From: Rhodoferax sp.
Lineage (GTDB): Bacteria > Pseudomonadota > Gammaproteobacteria > Burkholderiales > Burkholderiaceae_C
Direction of reading: 5' to 3'
NCBI GenBank assembly: GCA_024236015.1
Contig: JACKLK010000003.1
Span: forward strand, 1 to 64,000
Length of the DNA: 64,000 nucleotides
Within the stretch, counting starts at the first letter, position 1. Each line of letters begins with the position of its first letter. A program made the translations under genes and the position numbers. Positions 8,553 through 17,537 of the stretch are shown here, in pieces. The notes below the pieces were generated by a model. The model did no database searches and was not told the origin of the DNA. It saw nothing but the letters and a program-made list of their open reading frames with translations.

Positions 8553-9530
8553 ATGGCCGCTGTGTCCCTGCCCTATCCACCCATCGAACCCCTGCGCAGC
8601 GGCATGCTCGCCGTCGACGCGCTGCACACGCTGTACTGGGAAGAATCGGGCAACCCGCACGGCGTGCCGGTGGTGTTGCTGCATGGCGGGCCGGGTTCCG
8701 GCACCACGCCGCAGCACCGGCAGTTCTTCGACCCGGCGTTCTACCGCATCGTGCTGTTCGACCAGCGGGGCGCCGGCCGCTCGACGCCGATGGGGGAAAC
8801 CCGCGACAACACGACCGCACTGCTGGTTGCCGACATGGAGCGGCTGCGCATGCTGCTGGAGATCGATCACTGGCTGGTGTTCGGCGGCTCCTGGGGCTCG
8901 ACGCTGGCGCTGGCCTATGCGCAGGCCCATGCGCAGCATTGCCGCGCCATCGTGCTGCGTGGCGTGTTCCTGTGCACGCCGGCCGAGATCGACTGGTTCC
9001 TGCACGGCATGGGGCACTTCTTCCCACAGGCACAGGCGGACCTGCTGGAGGGCATCGACGCGTCGGAGCGGCACGCGCTGCTGCGGGCCTACAGCCGACG
9101 GCTGTTCGGCGACGATGCCGCGCGCCGGCTGCAGGCCGCGCGCGCCTGGAACCGCTATGAGAGCCGTTGCCTGCACCTGCTGCCGCACGCCGACGAACCC
9201 CAGGACGCCGAAGCAGACGCCCATGCGCTGGCGGTGGCGCGGCTGGAGGCGCACTATTTCCTGCACGCGGGTTTTCTCGAACCCGACCAGCTGCTGCGCG
9301 ATGTGGGGCGCCTGCACGGCATACCGGCCACCATCGTGCAGGGCCGTTACGACGTGATCTGCCCACCGATCACCGCCTGGCGGCTGCAGCAGGCCTGGCC
9401 CGGGTGCCAGCTGCAGCTGGTGGACGCGGCGGGCCATTCGGCATTCGATCCCGGCATCCAGGCAGCACTGATCGGCGCGATGGACCGCTACCGCGACCTG
9501 GGTCATTTCGGGCCGGCAGCCGGCGCCTGA
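8553..9530 (+). CDS. pip: Proline iminopeptidase (alpha/beta hydrolase, family S33)
   Basis: 325 aa. Releases N-terminal proline from peptides in the cytoplasm. Oxyanion-hole motif LLHGGPGSG (about residues 47-55), nucleophile elbow GGSWGSTLALAYA with the catalytic Ser, and the C-terminal His in VDAAGHSAFDPG. The expected Asp lies before it in the QGRYDVICPP segment, typical of the prolyl iminopeptidase group. The opening YPPIEPLRSGMLAVDALHTLYWEESGNP is the family's usual N terminus and supports ATG 8553. An ATG at 8523 would add ten residues, and neither has a strong Shine-Dalgarno. It stands alone between trkA (divergent) and paaK (convergent, 20 bp away). Confidence 0.93.
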   Translation: MAAVSLPYPPIEPLRSGMLAVDALHTLYWEESGNPHGVPVVLLHGGPGSGTTPQHRQFFDPAFYRIVLFDQRGAGRSTPMGETRDNTTALLVADMERLRMLLEIDHWLVFGGSWGSTLALAYAQAHAQHCRAIVLRGVFLCTPAEIDWFLHGMGHFFPQAQADLLEGIDASERHALLRAYSRRLFGDDAARRLQAARAWNRYESRCLHLLPHADEPQDAEADAHALAVARLEAHYFLHAGFLEPDQLLRDVGRLHGIPATIVQGRYDVICPPITAWRLQQAWPGCQLQLVDAAGHSAFDPGIQAALIGAMDRYRDLGHFGPAAGA

Positions 9531-9550
9531 ACGCGCGCCGGCGTCGCCGG

Positions 9551-10870
9551 TCACGCCTTGGGACGCTTGTCGATGACGCGCCGCGCCTTGCCGGTCTGCG
9601 TGCGTTCGACCGAATGCGGCGGCAGCACGTTGACCGTGGTGCTGATGCCCACCAGGCTCTTGACCCGGTGCTGCAGCCACTGCGCGATCTCGCGCACGCC
9701 ATCGCCAGGCAGGCCGGCATGCGCGGTCTGCAGCTCGCACAGCACCTCGACCCGGTCCAGCGGGCCTTCGCGCGTGACGACGATCTGGTAGAGCGGCGAC
9801 AGCTTGCCGTGTTGCAGCACCAGTTCCTCGATCTGGGTCGGGAACACGTTCACGCCGCGGATGATCAGCATGTCGTCGGAGCGGCCGACGATCTTGCCCA
9901 TGCGCCGGAATGCGCGCGACGTGGGCGGCAACAGACGCGTCAGGTCGCGGGTGCGGTAGCGGATGACCGGAAACGCCTCCTTCGTGAGCGAGGTGAAGAC
10001 CAGCTCGCCCTCCTGGCCATCGGCCACCGGAGCGCCGGTGTCGGGGTCGATGACCTCCGGATAGAAGTGATCCTCCCAGACCACCGGGCCGTCCTTGGAC
10101 TCGACGCATTCGCTGGCCACGCCCGGCCCCATCACCTCGGACAGCCCGTAGATGTCGACCGCGTCCATGCCCGATGTGCCCTCGATCTCGGTGCGCATCG
10201 CCTCGGTCCACGGCTCGGCGCCGAAGATGCCGATCTCCAGCGAGCTGGCGCGCGGATCCTGGCCCTGGCGGATGAACTCCTCGATGATGACCTGCATGTA
10301 CGAGGGTGTGACCATGATGATGCGCGGCTTGAAGTCCTGGATCAGCTGCACCTGCTTTTCGGTCTGGCCGCCCGAGACCGGAATCACTGTGCAGCCCAGC
10401 CGCTCGGCACCGTAATGCGCGCCCAGGCCGCCGGTGAACAGGCCGTAGCCATAGGCCACGTGCAACAGGTCACCGGCACGCCCGCCGGCGGCGCGGATCG
10501 AGCGCGCCACCAGGTTGGACCAGTGGTCGATGTCCTGGCGCGTGTAGCCGACGACCGTGGGTTTGCCGGTGGTGCCGGACGACGCGTGGATACGCGCGAC
10601 CTGCTCGCGCGGAACCGCGAACATGCCGAACGGGTAGTTGGCGCGCAGATCCTGCTTGGTGGTGAACGGAAACCGGGACAGGTCCTGCAGCGTGCGCAGG
10701 TCGTCCGGATGCACGCCCGCGGCATCGAACGCCTGCCGGTAATGCGGCACATGGGCGTAGACATGGTGCAGCGTGGCCGTGAGCCGCTGCAGCTGCAATG
10801 CGGAGATCTCGTCGCGGCTGGCGCGTTCGATCGGCTCGAGCAGGTCCGTCGGTGTCGTGTGTCGGGGCAT
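9551..10870 (-). CDS. paaK: Phenylacetate--CoA ligase
   Basis: 439 aa (E. coli PaaK has 437). Activates phenylacetate to phenylacetyl-CoA with ATP, the first step of the aerobic hybrid pathway. The AMP-binding P-loop is ASSGTTGKPTVVGYT; further ANL motifs are YGLSEVMGPG, the RYRTRDLT hinge region and GRSDDMLIIRGVNVFPTQIEE. ATG 10870 has AGGAGA about ten bases upstream (CAGGAGACACCGGCC); the longer frame from 10999 has no homology. It lies downstream of paaABCDE on the same strand with a 218-bp gap holding two hairpins, so it may be expressed with paaA-E at a lower level. Confidence 0.95.
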   Translation of the reverse strand: MPRHTTPTDLLEPIERASRDEISALQLQRLTATLHHVYAHVPHYRQAFDAAGVHPDDLRTLQDLSRFPFTTKQDLRANYPFGMFAVPREQVARIHASSGTTGKPTVVGYTRQDIDHWSNLVARSIRAAGGRAGDLLHVAYGYGLFTGGLGAHYGAERLGCTVIPVSGGQTEKQVQLIQDFKPRIIMVTPSYMQVIIEEFIRQGQDPRASSLEIGIFGAEPWTEAMRTEIEGTSGMDAVDIYGLSEVMGPGVASECVESKDGPVVWEDHFYPEVIDPDTGAPVADGQEGELVFTSLTKEAFPVIRYRTRDLTRLLPPTSRAFRRMGKIVGRSDDMLIIRGVNVFPTQIEELVLQHGKLSPLYQIVVTREGPLDRVEVLCELQTAHAGLPGDGVREIAQWLQHRVKSLVGISTTVNVLPPHSVERTQTGKARRVIDKRPKA

Positions 10871-10998
10871 GGCCGGTGTCTCCTGTCGGTGTTGTCGTCG
10901 TCTGGCGCGGCGCAGTCGATGCGGCACGCCACGCCCATTGTGGCAAAGGCAGTTCTGTTTTCCACGGCGCTGCGCGCCAGCCAAGGGGCCGCCGCGCA

Positions 10999-11048
10999 CG
11001 GCCGCTCCGAAGCGGCCGGCTTACTGGCGTAATCGGCTTTCGCCGATT
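10999..11048 (-). repeat. Two tandem perfect hairpins between paaE and paaK
   Basis: Positions 10999-11018 form an 8-bp stem with a 4-base loop (CGGCCGCT-CCGA-AGCGGCCG). Positions 11031-11048 form a 7-bp stem with a 4-base loop (AATCGGC-TTTC-GCCGATT). Neither is followed by a clear T run on either strand. They could be rho-dependent pause sites, a partial terminator or a processing/stability element that sets paaK expression relative to paaA-E. Confidence 0.45.
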
Positions 11049-11088
11049 CCGGCGAAGTGCGACCGGACAGACGGGGGCGTCCTTCATT

Positions 11089-12180
11089 TCAGGAATGCGC
11101 GTGTTCGCGGTCGAAATCGATTTCCAGCGTGTCGGTCACCGGGTAGCTCTGGCAACACAGCACGAAGCCACGCGCCACCTCGTAGTCCTCGAGCGCGAAG
11201 TTGTTGTCCATGTCGACCTCGCCCTGCACCACCAGCGCGCGGCAGGTCGAGCAGACGCCGCCCTTGCAGGAGAACGGCATCTCGAGCCCAGCCTGGATGC
11301 CGGCGTCGACCAGGTTGAGCCTGTTCTTGTCCATCACGAAGCTGCGCCGGGTGCCGTCGAGCACCACCTGGACCGTGCACTGGCCGCTGCCCTGCGGCGG
11401 CGCGCGGGTCGCGCGCACCCGTGCGTCGTCCAGCACCGTGCCGAACCGTTCGGTCTTGATGCGCGTCGGATCGACGCCCTTGTCGCGCAGCGCGCGCTCA
11501 ATGGCCAGCATCATGTCCTGCGGGCCGCAGACGAAGGCGGCGTCAATGCCGGCCGGGTCGATCCAGTGTTCCAGCAGCTGGCAGCACTTGTCGTAGTCGA
11601 TGCGGCCGTTGAACAGCTCGATGTCCTGCGCCTCGCGGCTCATGATCCAGACCAGGTTGAAGCGACCCAGGTAGCTGTCCTTGAGATCCTCCAGTTCTTC
11701 CTTGAACATGACCGAACCGGACGAGCGGTTGCCGTACACCAGCGTCACCTGCGAGTGCGGCTCGGCCAGCAACGTGGTCTTGACGATGGACAACACCGGC
11801 GTGATGCCGCTGCCCGCGGCAAAGGCGACGACATGGCGCCGTGCGTCGGGTTCGAGCGGCAGGTGGAACTGGCCCTGCGGCGGCATCACGTCGATCGCGA
11901 TGCCGGGGCGCAGATGCTCCGCGGCCCAGTTCGAGAACAGGCCGCCGCCCACGCGCTTGATCGCCACGCGCAGCCGCCGGTCCTGCACCGCGGAGCAGAT
12001 CGAATACGAGCGCCGCACCTCCTGGCCATCGAGTGTGGTGCGCAGCGTCAGGTACTGCCCCTGCACATAGTCGAACGCGGCTGCCAGCTCCGGCGGCAGC
12101 TCGAAGGTGACGGCGATCGCATCACGGGTGGTACTGTGCACCTGCCGCACAGTCAGGCTATGGAATCGGGTCGTGGCCAC
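11089..12180 (-). CDS. paaE: 1,2-phenylacetyl-CoA epoxidase reductase subunit PaaE
   Basis: 363 aa. NADPH-dependent electron donor of the ring 1,2-phenylacetyl-CoA epoxidase PaaABCE. An N-terminal ferredoxin-reductase module (FAD site RRSYSICS, pyridine-nucleotide site AAGSGITPVLSI) is fused to a C-terminal plant-type [2Fe-2S] ferredoxin (CKGGVCSTC and a distal FVLCCQS cysteine). No ATG lies near the start of homology. I choose GTG 12180 (VATTRFHSLTVR), which has AAAGAAAGG six to seven bases upstream and gives the normal family length. The preceding paaD stop is 25 bp away, so it is the last gene of the paaA-E run. Confidence 0.93.
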   Translation of the reverse strand: MATTRFHSLTVRQVHSTTRDAIAVTFELPPELAAAFDYVQGQYLTLRTTLDGQEVRRSYSICSAVQDRRLRVAIKRVGGGLFSNWAAEHLRPGIAIDVMPPQGQFHLPLEPDARRHVVAFAAGSGITPVLSIVKTTLLAEPHSQVTLVYGNRSSGSVMFKEELEDLKDSYLGRFNLVWIMSREAQDIELFNGRIDYDKCCQLLEHWIDPAGIDAAFVCGPQDMMLAIERALRDKGVDPTRIKTERFGTVLDDARVRATRAPPQGSGQCTVQVVLDGTRRSFVMDKNRLNLVDAGIQAGLEMPFSCKGGVCSTCRALVVQGEVDMDNNFALEDYEVARGFVLCCQSYPVTDTLEIDFDREHAHS

Positions 12181-12205
12181 GGGCGCCTTTCTTTCCGGCT
12201 TCGTG

Positions 12206-12760
12206 TCAATGGGGTTTGAAATAGTCGAACGGCTCCAGGCAACTGGCGCACTGGTACAAGGCCTTGCAGGCGGTGGAGCCGAACTGGGACAACAAGCGGG
12301 TGCTTTCCGAGCCGCACAGCGGACACGGCACCGGGCTGCGCCGCGCCGGGTCCAGCAAGGCGCCGATATCGATGGCCTGGCTGCCGTCGGCGCCCGGCGC
12401 ACGCTCGACCGGCGGCGCGATGCCGTAGGCGCGCAGGGACGCGCGTGCCGCGGCGCTCATCCAGTCCGTCGTCCAGGCCGGCGACAACCGGGTCGTCACG
12501 TCGACGGCGCGCAGGCCATGGGCGGCCAGCGCGTCACGGATCGCGTCGGCGATCACCTCGGTGGCAGGGCAACCGGAATAGGTCGGCGTGACGACGACGC
12601 GCAGCCTGGTTTCGCCTTCGGCGGACGCCGGTACCCACACGACCTCGCGCACGATGCCCAGGCCCACGACCGACACCACCGGAACCTCCGGGTCCATCAC
12701 CTGGTCGAGCCAGGCCATGATCTGCTCGCTCGTGGCGAGCGCCGCGGTGCAGTGGTTCAC
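12206..12760 (-). CDS. paaD: PaaD-like protein, phenylacetyl-CoA epoxidase maturation factor (DUF59)
   Basis: About 184 aa. PaaD is a MIP18/DUF59-family protein needed for the epoxidase, probably for iron or Fe-S handling. The DUF59 core is at the N terminus (MAWLDQVMDPEVPVVSVVGLGIV, TYSGCPATEVI, LSPAWTTDW). A C-terminal zinc-ribbon-like part has CPLCGSESTRLLS and GSTACKALYQCASC. GTG 12760 overlaps the paaC stop codon (GTGA), the usual sign of translational coupling; ATG 12718 is the alternative start, 14 codons in. Member of the paaABCDE operon. Confidence 0.9.
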   Translation of the reverse strand: MNHCTAALATSEQIMAWLDQVMDPEVPVVSVVGLGIVREVVWVPASAEGETRLRVVVTPTYSGCPATEVIADAIRDALAAHGLRAVDVTTRLSPAWTTDWMSAAARASLRAYGIAPPVERAPGADGSQAIDIGALLDPARRSPVPCPLCGSESTRLLSQFGSTACKALYQCASCLEPFDYFKPH

Positions 12761-13509
12761 CAGCGCGCTCCCGGATAGGCGCGCGGCACCGATTGCATCT
12801 CGGCCAGCAGATGGCCCAGGTATTCGGAATGCACACCCAGGCGGCCACCACGCTGGTGGCCGATCGCAGCCGGCATCGGCAAGGTCGCACGCGTGAGCAC
12901 CGCCTCGACGCTGGCACGCCAGGGTTCGGCCAGGCTGGCGGCCGCCGGCGCAAGCCCTTGCTGCGCGCAGGCTGCGTCGACCGGATCGGACTCGAACCAT
13001 TCCTGCGTGAACGGCCACAGCCGCTCCAGCGAGCCCTGCATGCGGTCGTGGCTGTGCGCGGTGCCGTCGCCCAGCGCCACGACCAGGTGCGCGCTGCGCT
13101 GCACGTGGTAACGCACCTCCTTGGCCGCCTTGTGCGCGATCTCCGCGATGCGTCCATCGGACGATTGCGCCAGCGCGGCCAGCAGATGCTGGTGCCAGAC
13201 ATCGAACAGGAACTGGCGCATGATGGTGTCGCCGTAGTGCCCGTTCGGCTGCTCGACCAGCAGCAGGTTGCGGAACGCAGCGCCATCGCGCAGAAAGGCC
13301 AGCGCGTCCTCGTCGCGGCCCCTGCCCTCGACCTCGCCGGCATAACTCAGCCACATCCGGGCCTGGCCAAGCAGGTCGAGCGCGACATTGGTCAGCGCCA
13401 GGTCTTCCTCCAGCGCCGGGCCATGGCCGCACCAGGCGCCGAGCTGCTGCGACAACACCAGCGCGTTGTCGCCCAGGCGCAGCAGGTAGTCGAACTTCGC
13501 GTCGTCCAT
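12757..13509 (-). CDS. paaC: 1,2-phenylacetyl-CoA epoxidase structural subunit PaaC
   Basis: 250 aa (E. coli PaaC 248). Ferritin-like, non-catalytic partner that forms the PaaAC heterotetramer core. Recognised from YLLRLGDNALVLSQQLGAWCGHGP at the N terminus, the helix with LDLLGQARMWLSYAGE, EQPNGHYGDTIMRQFLFD and KAAKEVRYHVQRSAHLVVALGDGT. Start ATG 13509 (MDDAKFDYLL). It begins 11 bp after the paaB stop and its own stop overlaps the paaD start. No anomalies. Confidence 0.95.
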   Translation of the reverse strand: MDDAKFDYLLRLGDNALVLSQQLGAWCGHGPALEEDLALTNVALDLLGQARMWLSYAGEVEGRGRDEDALAFLRDGAAFRNLLLVEQPNGHYGDTIMRQFLFDVWHQHLLAALAQSSDGRIAEIAHKAAKEVRYHVQRSAHLVVALGDGTAHSHDRMQGSLERLWPFTQEWFESDPVDAACAQQGLAPAAASLAEPWRASVEAVLTRATLPMPAAIGHQRGGRLGVHSEYLGHLLAEMQSVPRAYPGARW

Positions 13510-13520
13510 CGCGCCCGTCC

Positions 13521-13829
13521 TCAGAGGTTCTTCACGCCGTCGGGCATGGGGAAAAAGGTCGGATGCCGATAGACCTTGCTCTGCGCCGGATCGAACAGCG
13601 CCTCCTTGTCCCCCGGGCTGCTGGCCACGATGTCCGACGCCCGCACCACCCAGATGCTGACGCCTTCGTTGCGCCGGGTGTAGACGTCGCGCGCATGCTG
13701 GACGGCACTCTCGGCGTCGGCCGCGTGCAGGCTGCCCACATGCTTGTGCGCCAGGCCGTGCTGGCTGCGGATGAAGACTTCCCACAGCGGCCAGTCGCGG
13801 CGGTTGGTGGTGTTGTCGGTGTCGGTCAT
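13521..13829 (-). CDS. paaB: 1,2-phenylacetyl-CoA epoxidase subunit PaaB
   Basis: 102 aa, slightly longer than the usual 95. Small subunit that bridges PaaAC units in the epoxidase. Core sequence WPLWEVFIRSQHGLAHKHVG, DVYTRRNEGVSIWVVRASDI and the C-terminal VYRHPTFFPMPDGVKNL are characteristic. Start ATG 13829 (MTDTDNTTNRRDWPLWEV). Unusually it is separated from paaA by 325 bp rather than the few bases seen in most paaABCDE operons; see the spacer entry. Confidence 0.94.
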   Translation of the reverse strand: MTDTDNTTNRRDWPLWEVFIRSQHGLAHKHVGSLHAADAESAVQHARDVYTRRNEGVSIWVVRASDIVASSPGDKEALFDPAQSKVYRHPTFFPMPDGVKNL

Positions 13830-14154
13830 GTCAATGGCTCCGTGTTGCGGTCGTCCGTGTCTCGGTTGTCGTTGCACGTTGTGTTCGGTAGCCCATTGGT
13901 GTTCGGACGCGTCGCGACAGGTTGGGCTCGGTTGCTCTTTTGCGTGCGCACGCGTCGCGGCAGGCCGGAACCGGCGCGGGCTCATGGTGGGGCGGTCAGC
14001 GCGTCCAGCGCCCGACTCACGCACGGGAGCGCCGAGCATGGGTACCTCGGACCTTCGCAGCACGAACGCCATAAACTGTCGCACGCAAACCGTGCTGGCG
14101 GCACAGTTCACTGGCGGCGCAACGACGACGAACGACGAGCGCAAAGGCATCTCG
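13830..14154. other. 325-bp spacer inside the paa operon, between paaA and paaB
   Basis: No supported gene in this stretch. The paaB frame stays open through it (back to 14198) without homology and without a convincing start. The sequence is less uniformly GC-rich than the coding regions, and reading in the operon direction contains CGACGACGAACGACGAGCG-like short repetition near 14125. It is long enough for an internal promoter, a small RNA or the scar of a lost gene. Confidence 0.5.
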
Positions 14155-15150
<996 letters not shown>

Positions 15151-15210
15151 GGCGGTGTCTCCGATCGGGTACACGGGAAAACGCGCACCACGGCAAGGCG
15201 AACAAGCATC

Positions 15211-15256
15211 TTAGTGATCCAGACGGACTCCTACAATCGAATTGTCTGTATCACTT
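15211..15256 (-). promoter_or_regulatory. Operator-like inverted repeat and likely promoter of paaA
   Basis: GTGATCCAGAC (15214-15224) and GTCTGTATCAC (15244-15254) are inverted copies with one mismatch in eleven, 19 bp apart. Between them lies a second perfect dyad, ACAAT-CGA-ATTGT (15233-15245). On the minus strand a weak -10 (TAAGAT) falls at the paaA-proximal arm, with TTGTAG 17 bp upstream, so a bound regulator would cover the promoter. About 60 bp separate it from the paaA start. The binding protein is unknown: the ArsR-family gene immediately upstream, or a PaaR/PaaX-type regulator elsewhere, are candidates. Confidence 0.5.
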
Positions 15257-15384
15257 TGGAACTGCGGCTGCGCGCACGCGTGCAGCCCCTGGACGGTCCG
15301 CTGCCGCCGATGCCGCAGGCCGTGCGCTGGCGCAGGTCAGCCGGCACGCGAACACCCCCATGAAAAACGCGCGGGGGCCGCTCG

Positions 15385-15744
15385 TCAGCGGTGTACCGCC
15401 CGCAACAGCCGGTCGGCCGGATCGATCGGCATGTCGCCTTCGAGTTCGATCGCCACCTGGGTGCAGACGGCACGGCACAGGGTTGCCACCCGCTTGCTCT
15501 GCAGCCGGTAATAGATCTGCGTGCCCTCGCGGCGCTTGGCCAGCACCCCGCAGCGGTACAGGGTGTTCAGGTGCTGCGACATGTTGGGCTGGGTGGTGTC
15601 GATCTCGGCCAGCAGCTGCGACACGCTTTTCTCGTTCTGATGGCATACCGCGCAGATGATCTTCAGACGGATGGGTGTCGACAACACGGAAAACAGTTCG
15701 GCCACCATATCAAACACCTGATCGTCCATCGTCGCGGTTTCCAT
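15385..15744 (-). CDS. ArsR/SmtB-family transcriptional regulator
   Basis: 119 aa. Winged helix-turn-helix repressor. Helix-turn-helix region KSVSQLLAEIDTTQPNMSQHLNTLYRCGVL, followed by the beta wing KRREGTQIYYRL. It has five cysteines: C31 and C34 (IICAVC, helix 2), C65, and C90 and C94 in the last helix (TLCRAVC). A helix-2 cysteine plus a helix-5 cysteine is the arrangement of the persulfide sensors BigR/SqrR/YgaV; the ELCVCD metal motif of ArsR/CadC is absent. ATG 15744 has AGGGGGCAGGGC just upstream; an ATG at 15777 lacks this. It sits between the acyl-CoA ligase and paaA on the same strand, so it may control either. Ligand unproven. Confidence 0.85.
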   Translation of the reverse strand: METATMDDQVFDMVAELFSVLSTPIRLKIICAVCHQNEKSVSQLLAEIDTTQPNMSQHLNTLYRCGVLAKRREGTQIYYRLQSKRVATLCRAVCTQVAIELEGDMPIDPADRLLRAVHR

Positions 15745-15845
15745 GCCCTGCCCCCTGAAGTCCGGCCTGTTGTTCATTCTATCGGCAAGCACCGATATTT
15801 CTGCCCGCGCCAGGGCAAGCCGCGTCGAGCCTGCGCGCGGCGGCC

Positions 15846-17537
15846 TCAGGCGTCCTGCCAGATCACCTTCTTGCCCGAGGACTCCCAGCGCTCGTAGTTC
15901 TGGCCGTACATGTCCTCGATCCGGTTGCGCTTGACCTTGAATGTCGGCGTGATCACGTCGTTCTCGACGGTCCAGGCCGTGGTGGCGACGACCACGCATT
16001 GCAGCCGCTCGTGCGGATCGAGCGTGGCGTTGATGCGGCCCAGATGCTCGGCAAGCGACTGCTCGAGTTCACGGCGCACACCGGCATCGGACATGCGCGC
16101 CATGTGCTCCGCGCCGAGCATGACGATGCCCAGCGGCTGGCCCAGGTTGGCGCCGGTGACGACACAGGCCTCGACCGCGTCGTGCATCACCAGCTTGTCC
16201 TCGATCGGCGCCGGCGCGACGTATTTGCCCTTGCCGGTCTTGAACAAGTCCTTGACGCGTCCGGTGATGTACAACACGCCGTGATCGTCGATGCGGCCCT
16301 TGTCACCGGTGCGCAGCCAGCCATCTTCGGTCATGACCTCGCGGGTCTTGCCCGGTTCCTTGTAGTACCCCAGCATCAGCGCCGGGCTGCGCATCTGGAT
16401 TTCGCCGGTCTGCGGATCGAGCCGGTGTTCGACGCCGTCGTAGGCCGGCCCCACGCTGCCCTGCTGGTTCTTGCCCGGCTCGGTGATGTGCGAGACCGCC
16501 AGGTTCTCGGTCATGCCGTAACCTTCGTTGATATGCAGCCCGAGCCGGCTGTACCACTGCAGCAGCGCGATCGGCATCGGCGCCGCACCACCGGCGGCGA
16601 TGCGGCACTGGTCCAGTCCCAGCGCCTTGAGGACCTTGCGCCGCACGATGCCGCCCAGGATGGGTATCGACAGCAGCCGGTTCAGCTTGGCCGGCGGCAT
16701 CTTGTGGTGCACGCCTTGCTGGAACTTGACCCACAGCCGCGGCACCGAGAAGAAGATCGTCGGGCGGGCACGCTGCAGGTCGGCCGCGAAGGTGTCGAGC
16801 GATTCGGCGAAAAACACCTGCATGCCGGTACGCAGCCAGCCGTGTTCGACCAGCACCCGTTCCACCACATGCGCCAGCGGCAGGTAGGACAACATGCGAT
16901 CGTCCGGCCCCATGGGCAGGCGCCGCAGCCCGGCGTCCAGCGCCCAGGCGAAGTTGCCGAAGCTGTGCATCACGCCCTTGGGCATGCCGGTCGTGCCCGA
17001 GGTGTAGATCAGCGTCGCCAGCTCGTCAGCGGCGCGCACCGGCTTGCCCGGCAAGGGTTTGTTGTCGCGGCAGATGCCGTCCCAGCCCGGATAGGCCTTG
17101 ATCGCGTCGTCCGGCGAGAGCGGGTACGCCAGGCACGGCATGCCGTCCGGCACACCCGGTTTCATATGCTCCCAGCCGTCGAGCTTGCCGATGAAACAGG
17201 CCCGGGCCTCGCTGTGCGTCAGGATCTGGCGCACGGTGTCGGCGGCCAGCGTCGGATACAGCGGCACGGAAACATGGCCGGCCATCCAGATCGCCAGGTC
17301 GCTCATCATCCACCAGGCGCAGTTCTTGGACAGGATGGCTACCTTGGTGCCCGGCTCCCAGCCCTGGTCCTGCAGATAGGACGCCATGCGGCGCACTTCG
17401 TCCGCGACCTGGCCCCAGGTGTAGTCCTTGACGGTGCCGTTGCCCATGGGTTGCGTGAGCGCGACCCGGTCCGGTGCGGTTGCTTCCCAATGGTACAGGC
17501 GCTGCAGGCCCAGCATGTCGGGAGTGATGGTGCTCAT
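15846..17537 (-). CDS. Long-chain-fatty-acid--CoA ligase (AMP-forming, FadD15-type)
   Basis: 563 aa. Activates a fatty or aryl-aliphatic acid to its CoA thioester via an acyl-adenylate. ANL-family motifs in order: P-loop LIYTSGTTGMPKGVMHS, LPLAHVVERV, the A5 motif INEGYGMTENLA, A7 GWLRTGDKGRID and A8 YITGRVKDLFKTGKGKYVAP. The last motif and the missing N-terminal extension place it with the long-chain FadD15/ACSBG group rather than E. coli FadD. Start ATG 17537 (MSTITPDMLGLQRLYHWEA). It lies upstream of the ArsR gene and paaA on the same strand; feeding of phenylalkanoates into the paa pathway is conceivable but not shown. A 63-codon frame ends at its start codon (ATGA). Confidence 0.9.
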   Translation of the reverse strand: MSTITPDMLGLQRLYHWEATAPDRVALTQPMGNGTVKDYTWGQVADEVRRMASYLQDQGWEPGTKVAILSKNCAWWMMSDLAIWMAGHVSVPLYPTLAADTVRQILTHSEARACFIGKLDGWEHMKPGVPDGMPCLAYPLSPDDAIKAYPGWDGICRDNKPLPGKPVRAADELATLIYTSGTTGMPKGVMHSFGNFAWALDAGLRRLPMGPDDRMLSYLPLAHVVERVLVEHGWLRTGMQVFFAESLDTFAADLQRARPTIFFSVPRLWVKFQQGVHHKMPPAKLNRLLSIPILGGIVRRKVLKALGLDQCRIAAGGAAPMPIALLQWYSRLGLHINEGYGMTENLAVSHITEPGKNQQGSVGPAYDGVEHRLDPQTGEIQMRSPALMLGYYKEPGKTREVMTEDGWLRTGDKGRIDDHGVLYITGRVKDLFKTGKGKYVAPAPIEDKLVMHDAVEACVVTGANLGQPLGIVMLGAEHMARMSDAGVRRELEQSLAEHLGRINATLDPHERLQCVVVATTAWTVENDVITPTFKVKRNRIEDMYGQNYERWESSGKKVIWQDA

